Made by a program: the position numbers and the translations under genes
Origin: Thauera sp. GDN1
GTDB lineage: Bacteria; Pseudomonadota; Gammaproteobacteria; Burkholderiales; Rhodocyclaceae
DNA length: 64,000 nt
Direction: 5' to 3'
NCBI RefSeq assembly: GCF_029223545.1
Contig: NZ_CP097870.1
Location: 1,674,001-1,738,000, forward strand
Notes under the pieces: model-generated
Told to the model about the DNA's origin: nothing
Database searches by the model: none
The model's input: only the letters and a program-made list of their open reading frames with translations
Shown: positions 27,001 through 35,080 of the stretch, in pieces
How positions within the stretch are numbered: the first letter of the stretch is position 1
Layout of the letters: each line of letters starts with the position of its first letter

Positions 27001-27618
27001 CTGATCGCATACCAGGACGAGGCCTACGCCAAGCGCTACGCGGAAGTCATCAAGCGCGTGGTCGCAGGCGAGCAGAAGGCGGTGTCGTCGTCCAGGCTCG
27101 CCGAGGCGGCCGCCCGCTACCTGTACAAGCTCATGGCCTACAAGGACGAGTTCGAGGTCGCCCGCCTGCACACCGACCCGGCCTTCCTCGCCGAACTGGA
27201 TGCCCAGTTCCCGCACGGCTATTCGGTCAAGTACAACCTCGCGCCGCCGCTGCTGGCCAAGACCGACCCGGTCACCGGCCACCCGCAGAAGAAGCAGTAC
27301 GGCGAGTGGATGTTCAAGGCCTTCAAGCGCCTGGCCGGCCTGAAGCGTTTCCGCGGCAGCGCGCTCGATGTGTTCGCCAAGACCGCCGAGCGTCAGACCG
27401 AGCGCCAGCTGATCGAGGAATACGTCCAGCTCCTCGACCAGATCCTCGCCAAGCTCAACCCGGTGAACCACGCCGCGGCGGTGGCCCTGGCGAGCGTGCC
27501 TGACGAGATCCGCGGCTACGGCCACGTCAAGGAGAAGAACCTCGCCGCCGCCCGCGAGCTGCAGGCTGCGCGCCTGAAGGCTTTCCTCGAGGCGGAGCAG
27601 GAACGGCAGGTGGCCTGA
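24076..27618 (+). CDS. Indolepyruvate:ferredoxin oxidoreductase-like 2-oxoacid oxidoreductase (fused)
   Basis: The protein has 1180 residues and is a fusion of the alpha (TPP) and gamma parts of an IorAB-type enzyme. The first half has the pyrimidine-binding and TPP regions, with GIGCHTMAMWMG and GDGTYAHSG. A cysteine-rich segment at about 633-685 (CEGCGDCGEKSNC, then SSCNKDFSCVKGFC) should hold Fe-S. The last third has the gamma domain with GIGGTGSVTV and QTGLAQKGGAV. The family oxidatively decarboxylates aryl or other 2-oxoacids to acyl-CoA with ferredoxin as acceptor. Start 24076 follows AGGGGAAGG, and upstream extensions are shadows over the promoter. It is divergent from benA and is followed 1 bp later by a ferredoxin gene. 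The real substrate is unknown; pyruvate from meta cleavage is one speculation. Confidence 0.88.
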   Translation: MSSGKNVVTPFSQEEGEIHLGGIDAIVRLTLDQVRTDARRGLKTGMFVSGYRGSPVGMLDAALIKQQKLLLQHHIHFVDGINEDLAATAVWGTQMLHTVGKQKFDGVTGIWYGKAPGVDRSGDALKHANYTGIAKNGGVLAIAGDDPSCKSSSLCSQSEPMLYHVGIPSLYPGNVQEILDYGLHGYQMSRLAGLWAGMKIVTNVADGTGTANVSPDRLNFVTPDLEFDGKLFTPNMNLGMNVRVEALEMEQSLYTRRLEVAKRYARANNLNNVVFPNPDAWIGIITAGKTYNDLNQAFLEMGLDEAALRRYGIRILKMGMLFPMEPTIVREFAQGLEEIFVIEEKRPFLEMFAKQILYGMANAPRIVGKFDEEEKELLPHYGEFESDTIVRALLKRLSRKTRIESAENWLKRLDEIHSRNKLPTAVRTAWFCSGCPHNSSTQAPDGSIVSAGIGCHTMAMWMGRNVVMGTHMGAEGTQWIGMAPFTEAEHIFQNMGDGTYAHSGSLAIRYAASTGVNITFKLLRNAHTSMTGGQAIQGEVPVTNMVSDLLANGVKKIIVTTDDPSRFNGVQLPGGTEVWHRDRLDEAQKVLAATPGCTVLLHDQECAAELRRARSRGKADEPAEVTVINERVCEGCGDCGEKSNCMSVEPVQTEFGRKTRIHQSSCNKDFSCVKGFCPSFLTITPNPAPASEGAPKKKKGRIPALERELPTPVKKVDDSLGFGIHVMGIGGTGSVTVVATLARAARLEGKHVIGLDQTGLAQKGGAVISDIKITHAPFKGSNKISDGRADLYLGFDILNATDPKNLDKCNPERTIAVVSTTQTPTGQMVTNRKALFPATNGLTAGIDRVTRQEHNVFLDGEALAAGLFGDAMATNNFMVGVAFQAGTIPLKAESIEEAIRLSGVAVDMSLAAFRWGRMAVVDRAFVEAEVGRQKTGGAVVTLHKKPQLSAAAKAIVDSIGADGEVRRLVEIRVPELIAYQDEAYAKRYAEVIKRVVAGEQKAVSSSRLAEAAARYLYKLMAYKDEFEVARLHTDPAFLAELDAQFPHGYSVKYNLAPPLLAKTDPVTGHPQKKQYGEWMFKAFKRLAGLKRFRGSALDVFAKTAERQTERQLIEEYVQLLDQILAKLNPVNHAAAVALASVPDEIRGYGHVKEKNLAAARELQAARLKAFLEAEQERQVA

Positions 27619-27619
27619 C

Positions 27620-27943
27620 ATGAACAGCCCCGCGCCGAAGGTGTTCCATGAGGTGACCATCGCCGAGACGGGTGAGGTGTACCGCTGCCGCGAGGACGAA
27701 ACCCTGCTCGCCGGCATGGAGCGGCTCGGCAAGCGCGGCATCCCGGTGGGGTGCCGCGGCGGGGGCTGCGGCGTGTGCAAGGTGCACGTCGAGGCCGGCG
27801 AATACAGCAAGCGCGTGATGAGCCGGGCCTACGTCAGCGCCGAGGAGGAAGCCGCCGGCATCGTGCTCGCCTGCCGGGTGAAGCCGCTGTCGGACATCCG
27901 CCTCGCGGTGCTCGGCAAGATGAAGAAGAACGTCTGCGCCTGA
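27620..27943 (+). CDS. xylT: XylT/DmpQ-type [2Fe-2S] ferredoxin
   Basis: The protein has 107 residues and is a chloroplast-type ferredoxin with C45, C50, C53 and C85. The region VGCRGGGCGVCKV is diagnostic for the XylT/DmpQ/NahT group. These ferredoxins reduce Fe(III) in inactivated catechol 2,3-dioxygenase and so rescue it. It starts 1 bp after the oxidoreductase stop, so translation is probably coupled, and it precedes the second dioxygenase gene. That order makes a plausible electron path from oxidoreductase to ferredoxin to dioxygenase (inference). Confidence 0.93.
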   Translation: MNSPAPKVFHEVTIAETGEVYRCREDETLLAGMERLGKRGIPVGCRGGGCGVCKVHVEAGEYSKRVMSRAYVSAEEEAAGIVLACRVKPLSDIRLAVLGKMKKNVCA

Positions 27944-27977
27944 GGCCGGACCAGCAGCGAAGGCAGTTGAAGCAAGA

Positions 27978-27995
27978 GGCGGGAGCATTCCCGCC
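27978..27995 (+). other. Small hairpin ahead of second dioxygenase gene
   Basis: GGCGGGA at 27978-27984 pairs with TCCCGCC at 27989-27995 around GCAT. A second hairpin, GGCGTG with CACGCC, follows near 28020-28033. They could protect or segment the mRNA between ferredoxin and dioxygenase. Confidence 0.35.
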
Positions 27996-28070
27996 GCATA
28001 AGCAACCCCGGGGATCGCGGGGCGTGAGCACGCCCGGGTCCCCGTTCATGACCCGAAGAGGAGATAGAAG

Positions 28071-29000
28071 ATGGCAACCACCGGAGTGATGCGCCCCGGC
28101 CACATCCAGCTGCGCGTGCTGGATCTGGACGAGAGCGTGGAGTTTTACAAGAACGTGCTGGGTCTGGTCGAGACCGGCCGCGACGCCCAGGGCCGGGTTT
28201 ACTTCAAGGCCTGGGACGAGCGCGATCACAACAGCGTGGTGCTGCGCCAGGCCGACCGTGCCGGCATGGACCTGATCGGCTTCAAGGTCAAGGACAAGGC
28301 CACCCTCGAGAAACTCGACAAGGACCTGCAGGCCTACGGCGTCGCCACCGAGCGCATCCCCGCCGGCGAGCTGCTGGAGACCGGCGAGCGCGTGCGCTTC
28401 ACCATCCCGACCGGCCACGTCATGGAGCTGTACGCCGACAAGACCGACGTCGGCAATGGCCAGCCCTACACCAACCCGGATCCGTGGATTCCCGCGGCCG
28501 AGCACGGCATCGCCCCGCACCGCTTCGACCACTGCCTGCTCTACGGCCCGAACCTCGAGGAAAACCTGAAGCTGTTCACCGAGGTGCTCGGCTTCCACCT
28601 CGTCGAGCGCGTGCTGATGGAAGACGGCAAGTCGCTGCTGGCGACGTTCATCTCGTGCTCGCACAAGGCCCACGACCTGGCCTTCGTCTGTCATCCGGAG
28701 CCGGGCAAGCTGCACCACCTGTCCTTCCTGCTCGGCAGCTGGGAGCAGGTGCTGCGCGCGGCCGACCTCATGTCGATGAACCGCGTGTCGATCGACATCG
28801 GCCCGACCCGCCACGGCATCACCCGCGGCACCACGATCTACGCCTTCGACCCCTCGGGCAACCGCTTCGAGACCTTCGCCGGCGGCTACGAGAGCTATCC
28901 GGACCATGCCCCGATCACCTGGACCTTCGAGGAAGTCGGCCCGGCGATCTTCTACCACGACCGCAAGCTCAACGAGCGTTTCCTGAGCGTCGTGACCTGA
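28071..29000 (+). CDS. xylE: Catechol 2,3-dioxygenase (benzoate cluster copy)
   Basis: The protein has 309 residues, the same length as the copy at 10815 and highly similar. Almost identical C-terminal blocks include SIDIGPTRHGITRGTTIYAF and FYHDRKLNERFLSVV. Iron ligands are present in FDHCLLYGP, KLHHLSF and NRFETF. It cleaves catechol, here probably catechol made by BenABCD. AAGAGGAGA precedes the ATG. It is preceded by its ferredoxin and followed by an ABC transporter set, so it appears to be the benzoate-induced isoenzyme. Confidence 0.95.
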   Translation: MATTGVMRPGHIQLRVLDLDESVEFYKNVLGLVETGRDAQGRVYFKAWDERDHNSVVLRQADRAGMDLIGFKVKDKATLEKLDKDLQAYGVATERIPAGELLETGERVRFTIPTGHVMELYADKTDVGNGQPYTNPDPWIPAAEHGIAPHRFDHCLLYGPNLEENLKLFTEVLGFHLVERVLMEDGKSLLATFISCSHKAHDLAFVCHPEPGKLHHLSFLLGSWEQVLRAADLMSMNRVSIDIGPTRHGITRGTTIYAFDPSGNRFETFAGGYESYPDHAPITWTFEEVGPAIFYHDRKLNERFLSVVT

Positions 29001-29011
29001 TCCTCCCCGAC

Positions 29012-29034
29012 GCCCGGCGCCTTGTGCGCCGGGC
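29012..29034 (+). terminator. Hairpin after second dioxygenase gene
   Basis: GCCCGGCGC at 29012-29020 pairs perfectly with GCGCCGGGC at 29026-29034 with a 5-base loop and no T run. Partial read-through into the transporter genes is possible. Confidence 0.5.
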
Positions 29035-29122
29035 GCGGACGAGGGTCTCCAGCGTCCTGCCCAGGCGGGACGCCAGCAGATAAAAAAGATTCGACCCACT
29101 CCACCACTTAGGAAGAGACAAC

Positions 29123-30295
29123 ATGAAGCAGACGTTCAAATTCGCCGGCAATCTCGCGCTCACCCTCGCGCTCGTCACCGCCGGCATCGGCGGTGCCCAG
29201 GCCGAGGACAAGGTCAAGGTCGGCCTGATGCTGCCCTACACCGGCACCTACGCCGCGCTCGGCAACGCCATCACCAACGGTTTCAAGCAGTACGTCGCCG
29301 AGAACGGCGGCAAGCTGGGCGGCCGCGAAGTCGAATACGCGGTGGTCGACGACGAGTCCAACCCCGCCAAGGCCACCGAGAACGCCAAGAAGCTGGTGTC
29401 GCGCGACAAGGTCGACGTGCTCGTCGGCACCGTGCACTCCGGTGTCGCGCTGGCGATGGCCAAGGTCGCGCGCGACAGCAAGACGCTGATGATCGTCCCC
29501 AACGCCGGCGCCAACGACCTCACCGGTCCGCTGTGCTCGCCCTACGTGTTCCGCTCCTCCTTCTCGGCCTGGCAGCCGTCCTACGCGATGGGCGAGGCGC
29601 TGGCGAAGAAGGGCGTGAAGAACATCGCCACCGTGACCTGGAAGTACTCCTTCGGCGAGGAGTCGGTCGCCGGCTTCAAGGAGGCCTTCGAGAAGGGCGG
29701 CGGCAAGGTCGTCAAGGAAATGACCCTGCCGTTCCCGAACGTCGAGTTCCAGCCCTTCCTGACCGAGATCGCCTCGCTCAAGCCCGATGCGGTGTTCGTG
29801 TTCTTCGCCGGTGCGGGCGCGGCCAAGTTCGTCAGCGATTACGCTGCCGCCGGTCTCAAGAGCAGCATCCCGCTGTACGGCCCGGGCTTCCTCACCGACG
29901 GCAATCTCGCCGCCATGGGCGGTGCCGGCGAAGGCCTGATGACCACGCTGCACTACGCCGACGGCCTCGCGACCGACAAGGACAAGGCCTTCCGTACCAA
30001 GTACGCCGAGATGTTCAAGATCCAGCCCGACGTCTATGCGGTGCAGGGCTACGACGCGGCGCAGATGTACGAGGCCGGCCTGAAGGCCGCCGGTGGCGAT
30101 CCGTCCAAGCAGGCGGAAGTCATCAAGGGCATCGAGGCGGCGAAGATCGACAGCCCGCGTGGCGCCTTCACCCTGTCGAAGGCGCACAACCCGGTCCAGG
30201 ACATCTACCTGCGCGAGGTCAAGGGCGACCAGAACGTGGTGATCGAGGTCGTCTCCAAGGGCCTCGAGGACCCGGCTCGCGGCTGCAAGCTCTAA
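29123..30295 (+). CDS. ABC transporter periplasmic binding protein, branched-chain/aromatic type
   Basis: The protein has 390 residues. A signal peptide (LALTLALVTAGIGGAQA, cut near residue 26) precedes a Peripla_BP_6 fold. Its landmarks are VKVGLMLPYTGTYAALG and VGTVHSGVALAMAKVA. The family binds branched-chain amino acids, but many relatives in aromatic clusters bind benzoate-like or phenylpropenoid acids. Its place after the benzoate dioxygenase genes suggests an aromatic acid ligand (inference). The permease and ATPase genes follow directly. Confidence 0.88.
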   Translation: MKQTFKFAGNLALTLALVTAGIGGAQAEDKVKVGLMLPYTGTYAALGNAITNGFKQYVAENGGKLGGREVEYAVVDDESNPAKATENAKKLVSRDKVDVLVGTVHSGVALAMAKVARDSKTLMIVPNAGANDLTGPLCSPYVFRSSFSAWQPSYAMGEALAKKGVKNIATVTWKYSFGEESVAGFKEAFEKGGGKVVKEMTLPFPNVEFQPFLTEIASLKPDAVFVFFAGAGAAKFVSDYAAAGLKSSIPLYGPGFLTDGNLAAMGGAGEGLMTTLHYADGLATDKDKAFRTKYAEMFKIQPDVYAVQGYDAAQMYEAGLKAAGGDPSKQAEVIKGIEAAKIDSPRGAFTLSKAHNPVQDIYLREVKGDQNVVIEVVSKGLEDPARGCKL

Positions 30296-30299
30296 GCCG

Positions 30300-30318
30300 A
30301 CCGCCCCGCAGGGGCGGC
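30300..30318 (+). other. Intercistronic hairpin after binding-protein gene
   Basis: CCGCCCC and GGGGCGG form a short stem directly after the binding-protein stop. Such structures often keep the binding-protein mRNA more abundant than the permease mRNA. Confidence 0.4.
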
Positions 30319-30402
30319 CGGCCCGGTCGCCCCTGCCTCCCGTCTCTTCTCGCACCCGCATTCATCCCGGCAGGCGCGCGCCTGCCAGGGAGGGGGAACG
30401 TC

Positions 30403-31269
30403 ATGGATTTCGCAAGCTTCCTGATCCAGACGCTGAACTCGCTGCAGTACGGTTTGCTCCTGTTCCTGGTGGCAAGCGGTCTGACGCTGGTGTTCGGCAT
30501 CATGGGCATCATCAACCTGGCGCACGGCAGTTTCTACATGATCGGCGCCTATCTGGCCTTCGTGCTGACCAGCGCCACCGGCAGCCTGGTGCTGGCGATC
30601 GCGCTCGGCATTCCGCTCGCGCTGGCCTTCGGCGCCTTCCTGGAGTGGGCGCTGTTTTCCCATCTGTACAAGCGCGACCACCTCGAGCAGGTGCTGCTGA
30701 CCTACGGCCTGATCCTGATCTTCGAGCAGCTGCGCAGCCTGCTGGTCGGCGACGACGTGCATGGCGTGGCCATCCCCGCCTTCCTCGACGCCTCGATCCA
30801 GCTCACCGACGTCATGAGCTACCCGGTCTACCGGCTGGCGATCTCGGTGGTGTGCGTCGTGCTCGCGGTCGCGCTCTACTACGTCATCCAGCGCACCCGC
30901 CTGGGCATGATGATCCGCGCCGGCAACGACGACCGCGGCATGGTCGAGTCGCTCGGCATCAACATCAACATGATCTACCGCGTGGTGTTCGCACTCGGCG
31001 TGGCGCTGGCCGCCCTGGCCGGCATGCTGGCCGCGCCGATCTCCTCGGTGTTCCCGAACATGGGCAGCCACGTGCTGATCATCTCCTTCGTGATCGTCGT
31101 CATCGGCGGCATCGGCTCGGTGTGGGGCGCGCTGGTCGCGGCGCTGATCGTGGGCTTCGCCGACACCTTCGGCAAGGTCCTGATCCCCGAGCTGTCCGGC
31201 ATCGTCGTCTACGTGGTGATGGCCGTGGTCCTGCTGTGGCGCCCCGAAGGCATCCTGAAGAAAGGCTGA
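30403..31269 (+). CDS. livH: ABC transporter permease, LivH type
   Basis: The protein has 288 residues and is strongly hydrophobic with about eight membrane segments. LivH-family motifs include GLTLVFGIMGIINLAHGSFY and IGGIGSVWGALVAALIVG. The start at 30403 follows GGGAGGGGG. A long frame from 29533 in the same phase is an antisense-free shadow over the binding-protein gene and is not used. It forms the inner-membrane channel with LivM. Confidence 0.92.
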   Translation: MDFASFLIQTLNSLQYGLLLFLVASGLTLVFGIMGIINLAHGSFYMIGAYLAFVLTSATGSLVLAIALGIPLALAFGAFLEWALFSHLYKRDHLEQVLLTYGLILIFEQLRSLLVGDDVHGVAIPAFLDASIQLTDVMSYPVYRLAISVVCVVLAVALYYVIQRTRLGMMIRAGNDDRGMVESLGININMIYRVVFALGVALAALAGMLAAPISSVFPNMGSHVLIISFVIVVIGGIGSVWGALVAALIVGFADTFGKVLIPELSGIVVYVVMAVVLLWRPEGILKKG

Positions 31270-31273
31270 GACC

Positions 31274-32235
31274 ATGAACGCACACGCTTCCCTCATTCCC
31301 AAGCTCGTGGCGCTCGCGATCATCGCCTGCGTGCCGCTGTCGGGCGAGTCCTTCTACATCGAGATCGTCGGCAAGGTGCTGGTGATGGCGATCTTCGCCA
31401 TGAGCCTGGACCTGCTGGTGGGCTTCACCGGACTGGTCAGCTTCGGCCACGCGGCCTACTTCGGGATCGCCGCCTATGCGGTGGCGATCCTGAGCCCCGA
31501 GTACGAAGCCGCCAACCTGTGGCTGGTGCTGCCGGCCTCTATCGGGCTGTCGGCGCTGGCCGCCTTCGTGATCGGGCTCTTCGTGCTGCGCACCAAGGGC
31601 ATCTATTTCATCATGGTGACGCTGGCCTTCGCCCAGATGGCCTACTTCATCTTCCACGACACCCCGCTGGGCGGCGGCTCGGACGGCATGTACCTCAACA
31701 ACAAGCCCTCGGCCGCGATCTTCGGCTGGGAGCCGTTCGACCTGACGAACGAAGCGCACATGTTCTATTTCATCCTCGTGATGATGGTGCTGGTGTACCT
31801 CTTTCTGGCGCGCGTGCTGCAGTCGCCCTTCGGCCGCGTGCTGGTGGGCATCAAGAGCAACGAGCACCGCATGCAGTCGCTCGGCTACTTCACCTTCCGC
31901 TACAAGCTCGGCGCGTTCACGCTGGCCGGCGCGCTCGGCGGGCTGGCGGGTTTCCTGTACGCCGTGCTGTTCGGTTTCGTGACCCCGGAACTGTTGTCCT
32001 GGCACGAGTCGGGCAACGTGCTGCTGATGGTCATCCTCGGCGGCATGGGCAACCTGGTGGGCGCGATCGCCGGTGCCTTCGCCTTCGAGGCGATGCGCGA
32101 GGTGTTCGCCGACATCACCAAGTACTGGCAGCTGCTGATGGGCGGCGTGATCGTCGCGGTGGTGCTGTTCCTGCCGGGCGGCCTGGCCGGTGTTCCGGGC
32201 CGCATCAAGCGCGCCCTGCAGGGAGGTGAGGCCAA

Positions 32236-32239
<4 letters not shown>
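31274..32239 (+). CDS. livM: ABC transporter permease, LivM type
   Basis: The protein has 321 residues and many hydrophobic helices. LivM landmarks include MSLDLLVGFTGLVSFGHAAYFG and MGNLVGAIAGAFAFEAMREV. It pairs with the LivH-type permease 4 bp upstream. Its stop overlaps the ATPase start (ATGA). Confidence 0.92.
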
Positions 32240-33004
<765 letters not shown>

Positions 33005-33012
<8 letters not shown>

Positions 33013-33718
33013 CATGCTGCTCGAAGCCAAGGAGATCCACACCTACTACGGCGCGAGCCACATCCTGCACGGCATCGACTTCAACATCCGCGAAGGCGAG
33101 GGCATCGCCCTCATGGGCCGCAACGGCATGGGCAAGTCGACGCTGATCAAGAGCATGCTCGGCATCGTGCGTCCGAAGCATGGCCGTGTGCTGGTGCGCG
33201 GTGACGACTACAGCAAGGCGCGCACCTACCAGACCGCGCAGCAGGGCATCGCCTACGTGCCCGAGGGCCGCGGCATCTTCAAGAGCCTGACCGTGCGCGA
33301 GAACCTGCTCATGTCGGCGCGTGCCGGCATCGACGGCCGCCGCGAATGGACCTTCGATCGCGTGATGGCGACCTTCCCGCGTCTGGGCGAGCGCATCAAC
33401 AACGGCGGCTGGCAGCTGTCGGGCGGCGAGCAGCAGATGCTCACCATCGGCCGCGCGCTGATGACCAACCCCGACCTGCTGATCCTCGACGAGGCCACCG
33501 AGGGCCTGGCGCCGCTGATCGCGATGGAGATCTGGCGCATCGTCAAGGAGATCCGCAAGACCGGGATCGCCACCGTGATCGTCGACAAGAACCACGGCGC
33601 GGTCACCAGCATCTGCGACCGCGCGATGATCCTGGTGAAGGGGCAGGTGGTGTTCGACGGCAGCAGCGACGAGATCCGCGCCCGGCCCGAACTGATCCAG
33701 AAGCATCTGGGCGTCTGA
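33005..33718 (+). CDS. livF: ABC transporter ATPase, LivF type
   Basis: The protein has 237 residues. Walker A is GRNGMGKST, the signature is LSGGEQQMLTIGRALM, and Walker B is LLILDEATEGL. It overlaps the end of livG and completes the five-gene transporter. The hemerythrin gene starts 31 bp later and may be cotranscribed. Confidence 0.92.
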
Positions 33719-33749
33719 GTCCCGATCCGCTTTCGCAAGGAATCCAAGC

Positions 33750-34322
33750 ATGAGCAACAAATCCCTGGACATCATCCGCGACGAGCATCGCGCCCTGGCG
33801 GCGATGCTGAGCGGCCTGCGCGCACTCGCGAGCGGGATCGAGGCCGGCAGGCTGAAGCCCGATTTCGAGCTGATGGCGTCGATGATCGAGTACATCGACA
33901 AGGTGCCCGAGAAGGTGCACCACCCGAAGGAGAACGCCTGCCTGTTCGCCAGGCTGCGCCTGCGCAGCGACGAGGCGCTGCCGCTGATCGAAAGCCTGGA
34001 GGAAGAACACCGCCAGGGCGACGCCCGCATCGCGGCCCTGCGCGCGGCGCTGGACACCTATCGTCGCGAGGGCGATGCCGGCTTCGCGGCCTACCAGGCC
34101 GCGCTCAAGGCCTACATCGAGTTCGAGTGGCAGCACATGAACACGGAAGAACACCTGATCTTCCCGCTCGCCAAGGCGCACCTGACGGCGGAGGACTGGG
34201 CCGAGATCGACGCCGCCTTCCTCGCCAACGACAACCCGTGGCAGGGGGCGGCAGGCGAGTATTCGGCGCTGTTCACCCGCATCGTGAACATGGCACCCGC
34301 CCCGGTGGGGCTGGGTGGCTGA
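33750..34322 (+). CDS. Hemerythrin HHE domain protein
   Basis: The protein has 190 residues. A hemerythrin-like four-helix bundle spans about 5-150, with candidate di-iron ligands H13 (DEHR), H54/H55 and E58 (VHHPKEN), H85 (EEEHR), and H and E residues in WQHMNTEEHLIFP. Such proteins bind O2, NO or iron. It follows livF by 31 bp, so it probably belongs to the benzoate-linked unit. An oxygen-buffering role for the dioxygenases is speculation. Confidence 0.85.
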   Translation: MSNKSLDIIRDEHRALAAMLSGLRALASGIEAGRLKPDFELMASMIEYIDKVPEKVHHPKENACLFARLRLRSDEALPLIESLEEEHRQGDARIAALRAALDTYRREGDAGFAAYQAALKAYIEFEWQHMNTEEHLIFPLAKAHLTAEDWAEIDAAFLANDNPWQGAAGEYSALFTRIVNMAPAPVGLGG

Positions 34323-34361
34323 CACCCCCGGGCCCAGGCCCGGGTTTCACCCGAACAGGAC

Positions 34362-34811
34362 ATGACTGAAATGCAGGCAGGATTCGACTGGGACGACCGG
34401 TATCTGCTGGGCCACGCGGCGATGGACGACACCCATCGCGAGTTCGTGACCCTGGTCGATACCTTGCTGACGGCCCCGGATGCCGCGCTCGAACAGGCGC
34501 TGGCGGCCTTTGCCGCGCACGCGGTGGCGCACTTCGAGCAGGAGGACCGCTGGATGAAGGGCACCGATTTTCCCGCGGCCGACTGCCACATCGACGAGCA
34601 CACCAAGGTGCTCGCCTCGGTGCGCGAGGTGCAGCGGGAACTCGCCGGGGGCAATGTCGACCTGGTGCGCGAACTGGCACAGGCGCTGATGGACTGGTTT
34701 CCCGGTCATGCCGACTACATGGATTCGGCGCTGGCGACGTGGATGGTGAAGCGCTCGCACGGCGGTGCGCCGCTGGTGTTCCGGCGCGATACGGCGAAGG
34801 CCTGCGCCTGA
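34362..34811 (+). CDS. Bacteriohemerythrin
   Basis: The protein has 149 residues and is a canonical single-domain hemerythrin. All seven expected ligands are visible: H25, H57, E61, H76, H80, H116 and D121. It should bind O2 reversibly at a di-iron centre in the cytoplasm. A GC-rich hairpin (34327-34344) precedes the gene, and a strong terminator follows it. It is the second hemerythrin in tandem. Confidence 0.9.
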   Translation: MTEMQAGFDWDDRYLLGHAAMDDTHREFVTLVDTLLTAPDAALEQALAAFAAHAVAHFEQEDRWMKGTDFPAADCHIDEHTKVLASVREVQRELAGGNVDLVRELAQALMDWFPGHADYMDSALATWMVKRSHGGAPLVFRRDTAKACA

Positions 34812-34902
34812 TCGAGCTTCCTGCCGGCAAGATCTCCCTCCCCGAAATCAAGAGGTGCGTCGTGGTTGCCCCCCGCGTATCGCGCGGGGGTGATTTCGGG
34901 TT

Positions 34903-34929
34903 TGGCCCGCTTCGGCGGGCCATTTTTTT
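34903..34929 (+). terminator. Strong Rho-independent terminator
   Basis: TGGCCCGC (34903-34910), TTCG, GCGGGCCA (34915-34922), then seven T. It ends the long unit that starts with the oxidoreductase at 24076. Confidence 0.92.
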
Positions 34930-35080
34930 GCGCACTGCCGTGCCGCCCTCCGGCGGGAATCGCCGCGGCACCGGCGGCGCGACGGTGATCGCGGCCGGAC
35001 CGGGCCGGCGCCGATGACGTGGTGCCGGGGGAGGGGGCTCGGGTAGACTGTGCGCCCCGTTCCGCTCCGCCGCGCCTCCC

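Noticed and set aside
24079..27810. 1243-residue minus-strand open frame
   Set aside because: It is antisense to the conserved oxidoreductase and has no recognisable domain; it is a GC-driven shadow.
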